Shown here one piece after another: positions 53,556 to 62,313 of a stretch of DNA of 64,000 nt (position 1 is the first letter of the stretch; every line of letters starts with the position of its first letter). Under the pieces are notes generated by a model, which saw nothing but the letters and a program-made list of their open reading frames with translations, was not told where the DNA came from and made no database searches. Both the position numbers and the translations under genes were made by a program. Source of the DNA: Rhizobium tumorigenes (GTDB lineage Bacteria; Pseudomonadota; Alphaproteobacteria; Rhizobiales; Rhizobiaceae); contig NZ_CP117256.1 of assembly GCF_003240565.2 (NCBI RefSeq), positions 434,001 through 498,000 on the forward strand, written 5' to 3'.

Positions 53556-55197
53556 AACGACTTTACGGACGTGGCCGCTTGAATTGGCCGAACGCTATCG
53601 CGAACTGGGCTACTGGCGCGGGAAGGACCTCACGGCTTCCGTCCGCGAGCAGACGCGGATCAATCCGGACAAGATTGCGCTCATCGATACTGCTGGACGG
53701 CAGCTGACTTATGCGGAGCTTGATCGGACGACGGACCGGGTGGCATCGGCGTTGCGCAAATGGGGTCTGCAGCGCGGTGACCGGTTCATCCTGCAACTGC
53801 CCAATGTTATCGAGCTCGTCACCCTGCTGCTCGGGTCGATCCGGGCAGGCGTGATCCCCGTCATGGTGCTTCCGACCCACCGGGAACAGGAGGTCAGCCA
53901 TCTCGCCCGGGGGTCGGGAGCCGTCGCCTATGCGGTCGCCGACGTCGAGGCGAGCTATGATTTCCGATCGCTTGCGCGCCGCGTGAAGCAGGCCGCGCCG
54001 TCGCTGCGCCAGATCCTCGTCGTGGGCGACACCGGCGGTGATCCCGCGTTGAAAAGCTATGGCAAGCTTGTCGGTCTGGAAGCCGAACCTGCGGAAATCG
54101 AGGATATTGATGCCTCGTCTGTCGCGCTCTTCCTGCATTCGGGCGGAACCGGCGGGCTTCCCAAGCTCATTCCCCGAACCCACAACGACTACGAATACAA
54201 CGCGCGCGCCAGCGCCGAACTCTGCGGCTTCGACGGCGCCACGGTCTATCTCGCAAGCCTCTCCGCGGCGCATAACTTTCCCCTCGCCTGCCCCGGCATA
54301 CTTGGCACCTTCATCGCCGGCGGCACCGTGGTGCTTGCGCGGGAGCCCAGTCCGGACACCGTCTTCTCGCTGATCGCAAGGCACCGGGTGACCGTCACGG
54401 CTGCGGTTCCCACCTTGGCGGCACTGTGGCTGGAGGCGCGCGAATTCGATGATGCCGATCTGTCCAGCCTGCGCGTTCTCCAGGTCGGCGGCGCAAAGCT
54501 CGCCCCGTCCGTCGCCGCCCGCATCCATGGTTTCCTGGGCGTGCGCGTCCAGCAGGTCTTCGGAATGGCGGAAGGACTGCTGAATTTCACGCGGGACGAG
54601 GATCCGGTCGATTTGGTGGAAACGACCCAGGGCCGGCCGCTGTCGCCGCATGACGAGATCCGCCTGGTGGACGAACTGGGCGCCGATGTGTCGGACGGCG
54701 ACGTCGGCGAACTCTGGACGCGCGGTCCCTATACGATCCGCGCCTATGGGGCGGCGCCCGAAGTCAACTTGCGCGCCTTCACCGCCGATGGTTTCTATCG
54801 CACCGGAGATCTGGTGCGCCGGCTTCCCACGGGCCATCTGGTCGTCGAAGGGCGCGCCGGCGACCAGATCAATCGCGGAGCCGAAAAATTCTCGTCGGTC
54901 GAGATTGAGGAGTATCTGCTCGATCACCCGGCCGTGCGGGATATCGCCGTGATAGGCGTGCCCGACGTCAACCTTGGCCAGGCGTCGTGCGCCATCGTGC
55001 GCCCGGTCGAGAGGCCGCCAAGCCTGCGCGATCTCAGGGATTTTCTGAGGAGCCGCGGCGTGGCGACCTACAAGTTTCCCGATACCATTCGCATCGTCGA
55101 TGAAATCCCCCTGACGCGCTTCGGCAAGATCGACCGGAAGCGTCTCCTGGAATGGTTCGGCGAGGCCTTGCCGGACCCGACGGGCGCGCCGGCCTAG
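53548..55197 (+). CDS. Salicylate-AMP ligase (aryl-activating stand-alone A domain)
   Basis: A 549-residue aryl-AMP ligase of the EntE/DhbE/YbtE family. FLHSGGTGGLPKLIPRTHND is the P-loop-like A3, GFYRTGDLVRRLPTGHLVV is A7, and IPLTRFGKIDRKRLLEW contains the A10 Lys. Substrate-pocket residues can be read: AAHNFPLACPG has Asn243, Phe244 and Cys248, and GMAEGLLNFT has Leu345. Cys and Leu at these places (Ser and Val in DhbE) are the pattern of salicylate rather than 2,3-dihydroxybenzoate enzymes. It loads the ArCP of the protein at 58455. This agrees with the salicylate synthase in the operon. Confidence 0.93.
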   Translation: MPETTLRTWPLELAERYRELGYWRGKDLTASVREQTRINPDKIALIDTAGRQLTYAELDRTTDRVASALRKWGLQRGDRFILQLPNVIELVTLLLGSIRAGVIPVMVLPTHREQEVSHLARGSGAVAYAVADVEASYDFRSLARRVKQAAPSLRQILVVGDTGGDPALKSYGKLVGLEAEPAEIEDIDASSVALFLHSGGTGGLPKLIPRTHNDYEYNARASAELCGFDGATVYLASLSAAHNFPLACPGILGTFIAGGTVVLAREPSPDTVFSLIARHRVTVTAAVPTLAALWLEAREFDDADLSSLRVLQVGGAKLAPSVAARIHGFLGVRVQQVFGMAEGLLNFTRDEDPVDLVETTQGRPLSPHDEIRLVDELGADVSDGDVGELWTRGPYTIRAYGAAPEVNLRAFTADGFYRTGDLVRRLPTGHLVVEGRAGDQINRGAEKFSSVEIEEYLLDHPAVRDIAVIGVPDVNLGQASCAIVRPVERPPSLRDLRDFLRSRGVATYKFPDTIRIVDEIPLTRFGKIDRKRLLEWFGEALPDPTGAPA

Positions 55198-55395
55198 GCC
55201 GCACCACCCTCGACGACCAGCATACGCAGCAACTGTCCAAGATGGGTGCAGCCGCCTACGGCGCTGCAGCCAGGACGATTACGCCCTCCAGACATGCCGC
55301 CTTGGTCGGGACCGATTGACGGACGCGTGGGTCGCAAGGGGCCGTAGCTGGACATGAACAACGTATCCCCCCGATGATTATACGGAGATAGTCAT

Positions 55396-56511
55396 ATGAA
55401 TGCCCGGTTCGATCTGACAACGCCTGAATACCGGCTGCGCACCCGCGGCGTCGCTCAGCGCATATGCCCAAAAGGTTCGGACGGCGCTTCCGTCGCGGCG
55501 GCCGTCGCGGTCGCTATGACGGCCATGAACGACAAGACGCACAACGCCACCAAGCCAATCGTCGTCGGCCTGGTGCCCTTCGACGCCGGCGCGCAGGCTG
55601 TCTTCTACATTCCCGAGGAAGTCGAATTCAGCACGGACTACCAAGCGACGCCGCTTCCGCAGGACGCACGGAGCAACGCCTTCGAGGTCCATGGCGACGA
55701 CCCTCCCGCCTATCGGGAGAGCGTCACGGAAGCGCTCAGGCGGATCGAGTCGGGTGACTTGGAGAAGGTCGTACTTGCGCGCAGCGTGACGGTCGATTTC
55801 GGCGCGCCGATCGATATCGATGCAGTCTACACCCGCCTGTGCACCCGGAACGGCAGCGCCTATGTCTACCGGGTGGATCTGCCGGATGGTAACGAAAGGA
55901 CATCCTCCGTGTTGCTGGGCGCGAGCCCGGAACTGGTGTTAAGCAGCGACAGAGGCAGGATACGCAGCACGCCCCTGGCAGGCTCCATACCCCGCGCCGT
56001 GAATGCACTGGCGGACGAGGAGGCCGCCCGCGGACTTTTGCGCTCAAAAAAGGATCTGGCGGAGCATTCGCTGGTCGTCCAGTCCGTTGGCGAGACATTC
56101 CGACAATTCGCCGACAAGGTCGACGTGCCCAGTGAACCGCAACTGGTGCAGACGCCGGTCATCTGGCACCTGGGAACCTACATCACCGGCATGCTGCGGG
56201 AGAATGTATCGCCCATCGCCCTTGCCTACGCTCTTCATCCGACGCCCGCCGTCGGCGGTTGGCCAAAGGACGCCGCTCGGCGGGCGATCGCGGAATTAGA
56301 GGAGTGCGACCGCGGATTCTACGCCGGTCTCGTCGGATGGATGGACGCGGAGGGAAACGGCGAGTGGGTTCTCGCCCTGCGATGCGGGATCGTCAACGGA
56401 AACAGGGCGACCGTGTTTGCAGGGGCTGGCATCGTTGCGGGCTCCGATCCGGAAACGGAATACCTGGAAACCAGAACCAAGCTGCAAACCTTCATCAATG
56501 CGCTGGGATAA
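55396..56511 (+). CDS. Isochorismate synthase (EntC/DhbC type)
   Basis: A 371-residue isochorismate synthase. ALRRIESGDLEKVVLARSVT opens the catalytic domain; LLGASPELVLSSDRGRIRST, PLAGSIPRA, LHPTPAVGGWPKDAARRAIA, RGFYAGLVGWMDAEGNGEWV and GAGIVAGSDPETEYLETRTK follow in family order. It should isomerise chorismate to isochorismate without losing pyruvate. It is puzzling next to a salicylate synthase, since no EntB- or EntA-like gene or separate isochorismate-pyruvate lyase is visible. ATG 55396 has CGGAGAT upstream. A 198-base gap precedes it, containing TGATTATA near 55373, possibly a -10. Confidence 0.92.
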   Translation: MNARFDLTTPEYRLRTRGVAQRICPKGSDGASVAAAVAVAMTAMNDKTHNATKPIVVGLVPFDAGAQAVFYIPEEVEFSTDYQATPLPQDARSNAFEVHGDDPPAYRESVTEALRRIESGDLEKVVLARSVTVDFGAPIDIDAVYTRLCTRNGSAYVYRVDLPDGNERTSSVLLGASPELVLSSDRGRIRSTPLAGSIPRAVNALADEEAARGLLRSKKDLAEHSLVVQSVGETFRQFADKVDVPSEPQLVQTPVIWHLGTYITGMLRENVSPIALAYALHPTPAVGGWPKDAARRAIAELEECDRGFYAGLVGWMDAEGNGEWVLALRCGIVNGNRATVFAGAGIVAGSDPETEYLETRTKLQTFINALG

Positions 56512-56554
56512 CGCTGTCGTGGATAGGTGCGCCTCTAATATATGAGAATTTTAG

Positions 56555-56594
56555 TCAACATTCGCTAGACGGGACCGTCCCGTTTGATTATAAC
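56555..56594 (+). promoter_or_regulatory. Siderophore promoter/operator, copy 2
   Basis: Identical over 29 bases (56565-56593) to the element at 49451-49479, with partly matching flanks upstream. -35-like TAGACG (56566-56571), a 17-base spacer, -10-like TATAAC (56589-56594), and the palindrome ACGGGACCGTCCCGT (56569-56583) between them. It drives the NRPS operon beginning at 56775 after a leader of about 182 bases. One regulator should therefore control both operons. Confidence 0.75.
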
Positions 56595-56716
56595 TCGTCT
56601 GCATCCTGGCGCTACCGAGCGACGTCAAAGAGCAGAGGAAGCGATCGTTCTTCGCTGCAGCGAGGGAGGACTTTGTGTTGTCGGCACCCGTCAGTAAGCC
56701 GGGTGCTGTTCAAGAG

Positions 56717-56735
56717 GTCGCGTCGCTGACGCGAC
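56717..56735 (+). other. Leader hairpin before the NRPS operon
   Basis: A perfect 8-bp stem GTCGCGTC-GCT-GACGCGAC in the untranslated leader, ending 39 bases before ATG 56775. No T-run follows. It could affect mRNA stability or translation. Copy 1 of the promoter has no equally clear hairpin in its leader. Confidence 0.5.
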
Positions 56736-56774
56736 ATGAAAACCCATCATTTCAGGCCATCAAAGAGGCTACGC

Positions 56775-58433
56775 ATGCCGACGATACAGCAGCGCATCGA
56801 CCATGCCGGTCCGGCCGGAATCCACCTTCCCCGGGAGGGCGAGATGAGCACTCTTCCGGAAAGATTTGCGCATTTCGCTGTCCGCTATCCCAAGGCGATT
56901 GCCGTCACGTCCATGGAACGATCGCTGAGCTACGCGGAGCTCGAAGCAAGCGCGAACCGGCTGGCACGAAGGCTGATCGCGGCAGGTGCCGGCCCGGATC
57001 GCATCGTCGGCGTCTCCCTGCCGCGTTCGACCGATCTGATCGTCGCCCTTCTCGCCGTCCTGAAGTCCGGTGCCGCCTACCTGCCTCTCGATCCCGCCTA
57101 TCCTGCCGCGCGCCTCGACTATCTCCTGTCGGACGCCAGGCCGGTGACGATCATCAGCGCTCTCGGCGTCCCGATCCCGGAGAATGACCTGCCTCGGCTC
57201 GATCTCTTCGCCAACGAGGAGGAAGGGACATGGGATGCCTCCCCCATTCGGGATAGCGAGCGTCTTTCAGGCCTGCATCCCGATCAGCCGGCCTATGTCA
57301 TCTATACCTCCGGCTCCACGGGCCGTGCAAAGGGGGTAGTCGTTTCGCACCGGTGTGTCCTGACGCTTCTCGACGCCACGATACCGATGTTCGACCTGGG
57401 TCCCGCCGATGTCTGGACCGCATTTCATTCCTACGCATTCGACTTCTCGGTCTGGGAGATCTGGGCGCCGCTGCTGACCGGAGGACGCACGGTCGTCGTT
57501 CCATCGGAAGCGACATGGTCCGGCGATGAGTTCCTGGCGCTGCTGGAAGCCGAGCGGGTCACCGTCCTCAATCAGACCCCGTCTTCCTTTGCATCGCTGG
57601 AGCGGGCCGACGCCGATGGCGCGAAGGCGCTCGACGCTCTGAGGCTGGTCATATTCGGCGGCGAGGCGCTGGATCCGGCAAGACTGTCCGCCTGGTTCGC
57701 CCGCCGTCCGTCCCGACCGCGCATGGTCAACATGTATGGGATAACCGAGACGACCGTGCACGTCACTGCGATCGATATCCTACCGGAGATGAGCCTCGCC
57801 TCCAGCGAAAGCCCGATCGGCCGGCCACTGCCGGGCTTTCGCGATCATGTTTTCGACGAGGGATTGCGTCCGGTCGCCGACGGCCAGGTGGGCGAACTCT
57901 ATCTGGGCGGTGCGCAGGTATCGCGCGGCTACTTCGACCGTCCCGCCCTGACCGCCACGCGCTTCGTGGCCGATCCGGACAGCCACGGCGGCCGGCTCTA
58001 TCGGACGGGAGACCTCGTGCGGCCCCTTCGCGGCAACCTGAATTTCATCGGCCGCGCCGATACCCAGCTCTCATTGAGGGGGTTCCGGATCGAGCCGAAC
58101 GAAGTTGAGGCAGCGCTCGATGCCTATCAGGGCGTCACAGCGAGTGCGGTCACCGTCAAGCCGGATCCTGACGGAAACGAAGGTGAGGACTGCCTCGCGG
58201 CCTATGTCGTCGTGGCCGGCGGGACGCTCGACGAGCGGGGTCTGCGGGTACACCTGGCGCGCCTGCTGCCGGCGCATCTTGTTCCCAGCCACATCATGCT
58301 GCTGGCAGCACTTCCCCTTACCCCCAACAGAAAACTAGACCGGGCCGCGCTGCCCCCGCCTCCGCCGCGAAAGACGGGTAGGGCGAATCTTCGCGAGGAA
58401 TTGCTGCGCCGCCGCCTGGGCAATCGTCCCTAG
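56775..58433 (+). CDS. Stand-alone NRPS adenylation domain, threonine-specific
   Basis: A 552-residue adenylation domain without carrier or condensation domain. YVIYTSGSTGRAKGVVVSH is A3, AFDFSVWEIWAPLLTGG is A4, NMYGITETTVHVT is A5, YRTGDLVRPLRGNLNFIGR is A7, RGFRIEPNEVEAAL is A8 and LPLTPNRKLDRAAL is A10. The specificity positions read D223 F224 W227 N266 I293 G295 M320 V328 H329, the exact bacterial threonine code. It should load threonine in trans onto the PCP of the next protein. ATG 56775 has AAAGAGG upstream; the N-terminus MPTIQQRI repeats that of the oxygenase at 49644. Confidence 0.95.
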   Translation: MPTIQQRIDHAGPAGIHLPREGEMSTLPERFAHFAVRYPKAIAVTSMERSLSYAELEASANRLARRLIAAGAGPDRIVGVSLPRSTDLIVALLAVLKSGAAYLPLDPAYPAARLDYLLSDARPVTIISALGVPIPENDLPRLDLFANEEEGTWDASPIRDSERLSGLHPDQPAYVIYTSGSTGRAKGVVVSHRCVLTLLDATIPMFDLGPADVWTAFHSYAFDFSVWEIWAPLLTGGRTVVVPSEATWSGDEFLALLEAERVTVLNQTPSSFASLERADADGAKALDALRLVIFGGEALDPARLSAWFARRPSRPRMVNMYGITETTVHVTAIDILPEMSLASSESPIGRPLPGFRDHVFDEGLRPVADGQVGELYLGGAQVSRGYFDRPALTATRFVADPDSHGGRLYRTGDLVRPLRGNLNFIGRADTQLSLRGFRIEPNEVEAALDAYQGVTASAVTVKPDPDGNEGEDCLAAYVVVAGGTLDERGLRVHLARLLPAHLVPSHIMLLAALPLTPNRKLDRAALPPPPPRKTGRANLREELLRRRLGNRP

Positions 58434-58454
58434 TCATCACCGAGGAAACAACAG

Positions 58455-60944
58455 ATGAACATAAGCAACGAGCGGTGGATACGTGATGTCGTCGTCGAAA
58501 TTCTCGGCGAGGAACCAGCGACCATTTCCGATGGCGAAAACCTATTTGAAGCCGGGCTGGATTCGGTCGGACTTCTGCGGCTTGTCAATCGCCTGCGGCG
58601 TGGCGGGCTGCAGGTCAGCTTTGGGGATTTAGCGCGGGAGCCGACCCTTGCGGCATGGGACAGACTGGTCGGCAGCGAAAAGGCCGCAGACGACGGCGCC
58701 GAACCGGCAAGCGGTCATACGGCGGATGCCCCCGATGAAGGCGGGGCCAATAGCGAGCCGACACAGCTGGGCGTGATGCAACACGCCTATTGGGTGGGAC
58801 GAAGTGCGGGGCAGAGGCTCGGTGGCGTTGCTGCCCATCTCTATGCGGAGTTCGATCATCCCCCCACCGGCACCGATCCGGCAATCGATGCGAACAGGCT
58901 GAAGGCTGCGCTGGAGCGTGTGCTGGAGCGCCATGAAACGCTGCGCACCCGCATCACCTCGGACGGGAGGCAGGAAGTATTGGCGAAGCTTTCCGCCTTG
59001 CTTGCCGTGCACGACATGCGCGGACATTCCGAGGCCGAAGTGCAAGATCATCTGTCCCGCATGCGCGATGCCTTCTCCCATCAGGCCCTCGATATCGACA
59101 ATGGCGAAGTCATGTCGGTCGCGCTGACCCTGCTGCCCGATGGCGCGACGCGCCTCCATCTCGATGTCGACATGATCGCCGCCGATGCCGTCAGCTATCG
59201 GATCCTGCTCGCCGACTTCGCGGCGCTCTACGGCTCGCCTTCCCTGAACCTTCCGCCCCTCGGCCTAAATTACCGGGACTATCTCGCAGGCACGCGATCC
59301 GGCCACGCACAGCGCGTACACCAGGCCGCCGAAGCCTGGCGAGAGCGATTGCCGACATTACCGGGGGCGCCGATCCTGCCCGAAGTGATCGAAGCGACGT
59401 CTCGAGATGCAACCCCCAGAGTTGCGCGCCGGCATCTCTGGCTGGCACCCGGACAAAAGCAGCAGCTTACCGAAATTGCCCGTCGCAACGGCGTGACCGT
59501 GGCCATGACCGTGGCGACCGTGCTTTCCGAAGTGGTCGGGCATTGGAGCACGACGGATCACTTCCTGCTCAATGTCCCGATGTTCGATCGCGCGGCTAAC
59601 CACCCCGATATCGATCGGATCGTTGGCGATTTCTCCAGCTCGGTCATGCTCGAGGTCGATCTGCGGCAGCCGCTGACATTTGTCGACAGGGTCCGGGCGC
59701 TGCAGGCCCGCATGCATGCCGATGCAGCGCATGCATCCCATACCGGTCTCGATGTGCTGCGCGATCTCGGCCGCCAACGGGGCGAAACGGTACTGGCGCC
59801 GGTCGTGTTCACAAGCGCGCTGGGGCTTGGCGAGCTTTTCGCGCCTGCTGTCACCGCCGTCGTCGGCCGGCCCGTCTGGGTCATCTCGCAAGGTCCGCAA
59901 GTTCTTCTTGATGCGCAGGTCACCGAATTCGAGGATGGACTGCTGGTGAACTGGGACACCCGCGAAGATGCCCTGGCGCCGGGCGTTGTCGATGCCATGT
60001 TCACCGCGTTCGAACAGGTCTTGCGCGAGGTTATCGACGAACCCGCGGCATGGAATCGACCCATTCGGATTTCCACCGCAAACGCGCAGCGTCGCCGGTC
60101 TGGCGATCGCGATGTCCGGATCGTTGATGCCGCGGGATGCGATCGTCCCGATCATGTCGCGGGCCGCCTGCTGTTTGCCGGCGAAGACGAGCAGGGTCGC
60201 CGGCCATGGGGACGCGCGGACGAAAGCGGAGGGGTCAGGCTGCTCGGTGACGATGACGAGCGCGTGGACGTCCACGGAATTCCGGTATGGCCCGTGGAGG
60301 TGGAGGACGCGATACGATCCGATGGTCGCATAGGCGAGGTCGCCGTGGTGCGGCATGACGAGAGCCTTGTCGCTGTGGTCGCGTTTGAACCGTCCACGGA
60401 AGCGGATACCAGAATGACAGGCAAGGCGTTTCGCGCCCAGCTCGCAAGGCGGATTCCATCGCATCTCCTGCCGAGCCGGATCATCGTCGTCGACCGCTTG
60501 CCGCGTAACGCCGATGGTGGGGCGAACTCGGACGCCCTGGACCGATTGATCTCGGCCAAATCAGAGCGATCCGACCATGTCGCGCCCCGCACCGATCTCG
60601 AGCGCGTCCTTGCCGGCGCATGGGAGGAAATTCTAGGTCTGGAAAATATTGGCGTGAACGAGGAGTTCATCGCGCTGGGAGGCGATTCCCTGCTGGCGGC
60701 AAGAGTGGTCTCGAGATTGCGGGAAGAGCTCGACACAAACGCGGTGACGCTCCGCGCCCTGTTTCGCTCTCCCACCATTGCCGAGCTTGCGGAACAGCTC
60801 CGCAAGGACGGCGATCCCGCCAGGCTGGACGAAGTGGCGTCCATCGTCCTCGAAATCCGAGCCATGTCCGATGACGAGGTCGCCAGCCATCTCGGCGAGA
60901 CGGCGTCCGACACGAGCTCCCGGCAGAGCGGAACGGCGGCATGA
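58455..60944 (+). CDS. NRPS: ArCP - heterocyclization - degenerate A - PCP
   Basis: An 829-residue NRPS. Residues 1-75 are an aryl carrier protein with the phosphopantetheine Ser37 in FEAGLDSVGLL. Residues 103-530 are a heterocyclization (Cy) domain: LGVMQHAYWVGR and DMIAADAVS (239-247), the DxxxxDxxS signature that replaces HHxxxDG. Residues 560-710 retain only the C-terminal subdomain of an A domain (VDVHGIPVWPVEVEDAIRSD, VDRLPRNADGGANSDALDRL) with no A1-A7 core. A PCP follows with Ser745 in ALGGDSLLAARVV. It should join salicyl to threonine and cyclise to a methyloxazoline. Threonine must come from the separate A domain upstream. Confidence 0.93.
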   Translation: MNISNERWIRDVVVEILGEEPATISDGENLFEAGLDSVGLLRLVNRLRRGGLQVSFGDLAREPTLAAWDRLVGSEKAADDGAEPASGHTADAPDEGGANSEPTQLGVMQHAYWVGRSAGQRLGGVAAHLYAEFDHPPTGTDPAIDANRLKAALERVLERHETLRTRITSDGRQEVLAKLSALLAVHDMRGHSEAEVQDHLSRMRDAFSHQALDIDNGEVMSVALTLLPDGATRLHLDVDMIAADAVSYRILLADFAALYGSPSLNLPPLGLNYRDYLAGTRSGHAQRVHQAAEAWRERLPTLPGAPILPEVIEATSRDATPRVARRHLWLAPGQKQQLTEIARRNGVTVAMTVATVLSEVVGHWSTTDHFLLNVPMFDRAANHPDIDRIVGDFSSSVMLEVDLRQPLTFVDRVRALQARMHADAAHASHTGLDVLRDLGRQRGETVLAPVVFTSALGLGELFAPAVTAVVGRPVWVISQGPQVLLDAQVTEFEDGLLVNWDTREDALAPGVVDAMFTAFEQVLREVIDEPAAWNRPIRISTANAQRRRSGDRDVRIVDAAGCDRPDHVAGRLLFAGEDEQGRRPWGRADESGGVRLLGDDDERVDVHGIPVWPVEVEDAIRSDGRIGEVAVVRHDESLVAVVAFEPSTEADTRMTGKAFRAQLARRIPSHLLPSRIIVVDRLPRNADGGANSDALDRLISAKSERSDHVAPRTDLERVLAGAWEEILGLENIGVNEEFIALGGDSLLAARVVSRLREELDTNAVTLRALFRSPTIAELAEQLRKDGDPARLDEVASIVLEIRAMSDDEVASHLGETASDTSSRQSGTAA

Positions 60945-62308
60945 TCGCGGACCGCCAAACGCTGCTTCGGCAGCGGCTCGCATCGGCGGGGCTGGGGGGA
61001 GCGGCGAAAGGCGATGGCATTCCGCGCCGGGCCGATCCTCGCCAGGCCGTTCTCTCCTCTGCCCAGCAGCAAACCTGGCTGTATCAGCAGGCGTTTCCAG
61101 GGAGCGTCAGCAACAATCTCGGTCTTGTCATCACATTCAATGGACAGGTGGACGAGAACAGGATTGCAGCAGCCGTCGATCGCATCGTGGAGCGGCACGA
61201 AATCCTTCGGACCACCTACCATGGCGGCCCGGATGGCGTTGCCTATCAGCACATCAGGCAATCCATGCGGGTTCCAAAGTCGTTCGCCAATGTCTCCGGC
61301 GAAGAAGCCATGGCGCTGGCCAAGGCCTCGTTGCTCACGCCGTTCGACCTGGAGACGGAGGCGCCTCTCAGACTGCTGTTCTTCCGCACCGGTGTCGACG
61401 AGATCATGTTTGCGCTCGTCGTGCATCATATCATCTGGGACGGAGCCACCTTCGACTTGTTCTCGAAGGAACTGGAAAGGGCTTACGAGGCGGGCGCGGC
61501 CAACCCTCCGGCGCTGCTCGTTCACTATGCCGACATCGCAGAATGGGACCGAAACCGTCAGCCCCGGATTGCCGACGATGACAGGGAATACTGGATACGC
61601 CGCCTCGCCGCTCCCCGTCCGCCGAAGACATTGAGGACGAACACCGGCGACATTGCAGCCGACCCGGAATCGGCCGGCCGCGTCGATTACCGGCTGGCGT
61701 CATCGCTTGACCTGACGCGCCTTGCCGCCAGCCACAGGGTGACGCCCTTCATTGCCTTCCTGGCCTGCTGGGCCGCAGTGCTCTCCAGGAAAGACGCCGA
61801 CGAGGTAACGGTTGGCACGACGGTGCTGACCCGCGATCATATCGAGGCGGAAAACCTCATCGGCAATTTCGCCAACCACATCGTGCTTCGCCTGCCGGTC
61901 GGCAGCGCGTCGGCCTCCCGAACGCTGATCAGGGCAACCGCCGCGGAATTCGACGCAGGCTTTGCCCATCGCAATCTGCCTTACGAAACCGTCGTCGAAG
62001 CCCTTGGCGGCCAGGAGATCGCGGCGCCGCCCAACCTGTTCGATTCACTGGTCGTCTTCATTCCGAGCGGAACGGAAGGCCCGCGCCTCCCGGGCATCGC
62101 TACCCGATGGCAGCGCCTTCACAACGACGCGACGCAGTTTCCCCTCGTTCCACTGGGCTTGGAAGTCTTCGTGCGCGGCCGCGGCGCGCAAACCGTCATC
62201 GATGTCGAGGCCACCTACGCCCGGAACGCCTTCTGCAGCGAAACCATCACCGAACTCCTTTCGCAGCTGGACAACACCATCCGCGATGCAGTCCAAGAGG
62301 TCTGGTAA
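60941..62308 (+). CDS. Stand-alone NRPS condensation domain
   Basis: A 455-residue protein that is one condensation domain. LSSAQQQTWLYQQAFPGSVS is C1, RIVERHEILRTTYHGG is C2, ALVVHHIIWDGATFDLF is C3 with the catalytic HHxxxDG (162-168), DEVTVGTTVLTRDHIEAENL is C4, IGNFANHIVLRL is C5, and FAHRNLPYETVVEAL is C6. All catalytic positions are kept. No A or carrier domain is attached, so it must work between carriers on other proteins, probably moving the salicyl-oxazoline unit to the next amino acid. It overlaps the upstream gene by 4 bases and precedes a C-A gene by 5. Confidence 0.92.
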   Translation: MIADRQTLLRQRLASAGLGGAAKGDGIPRRADPRQAVLSSAQQQTWLYQQAFPGSVSNNLGLVITFNGQVDENRIAAAVDRIVERHEILRTTYHGGPDGVAYQHIRQSMRVPKSFANVSGEEAMALAKASLLTPFDLETEAPLRLLFFRTGVDEIMFALVVHHIIWDGATFDLFSKELERAYEAGAANPPALLVHYADIAEWDRNRQPRIADDDREYWIRRLAAPRPPKTLRTNTGDIAADPESAGRVDYRLASSLDLTRLAASHRVTPFIAFLACWAAVLSRKDADEVTVGTTVLTRDHIEAENLIGNFANHIVLRLPVGSASASRTLIRATAAEFDAGFAHRNLPYETVVEALGGQEIAAPPNLFDSLVVFIPSGTEGPRLPGIATRWQRLHNDATQFPLVPLGLEVFVRGRGAQTVIDVEATYARNAFCSETITELLSQLDNTIRDAVQEVW

Positions 62309-62313
62309 AATCC

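Noticed and set aside
53563..54927. A long minus-strand open frame (454 codons).
   Set aside because: It is antisense to the salicylate-AMP ligase and results from high GC; no family features.
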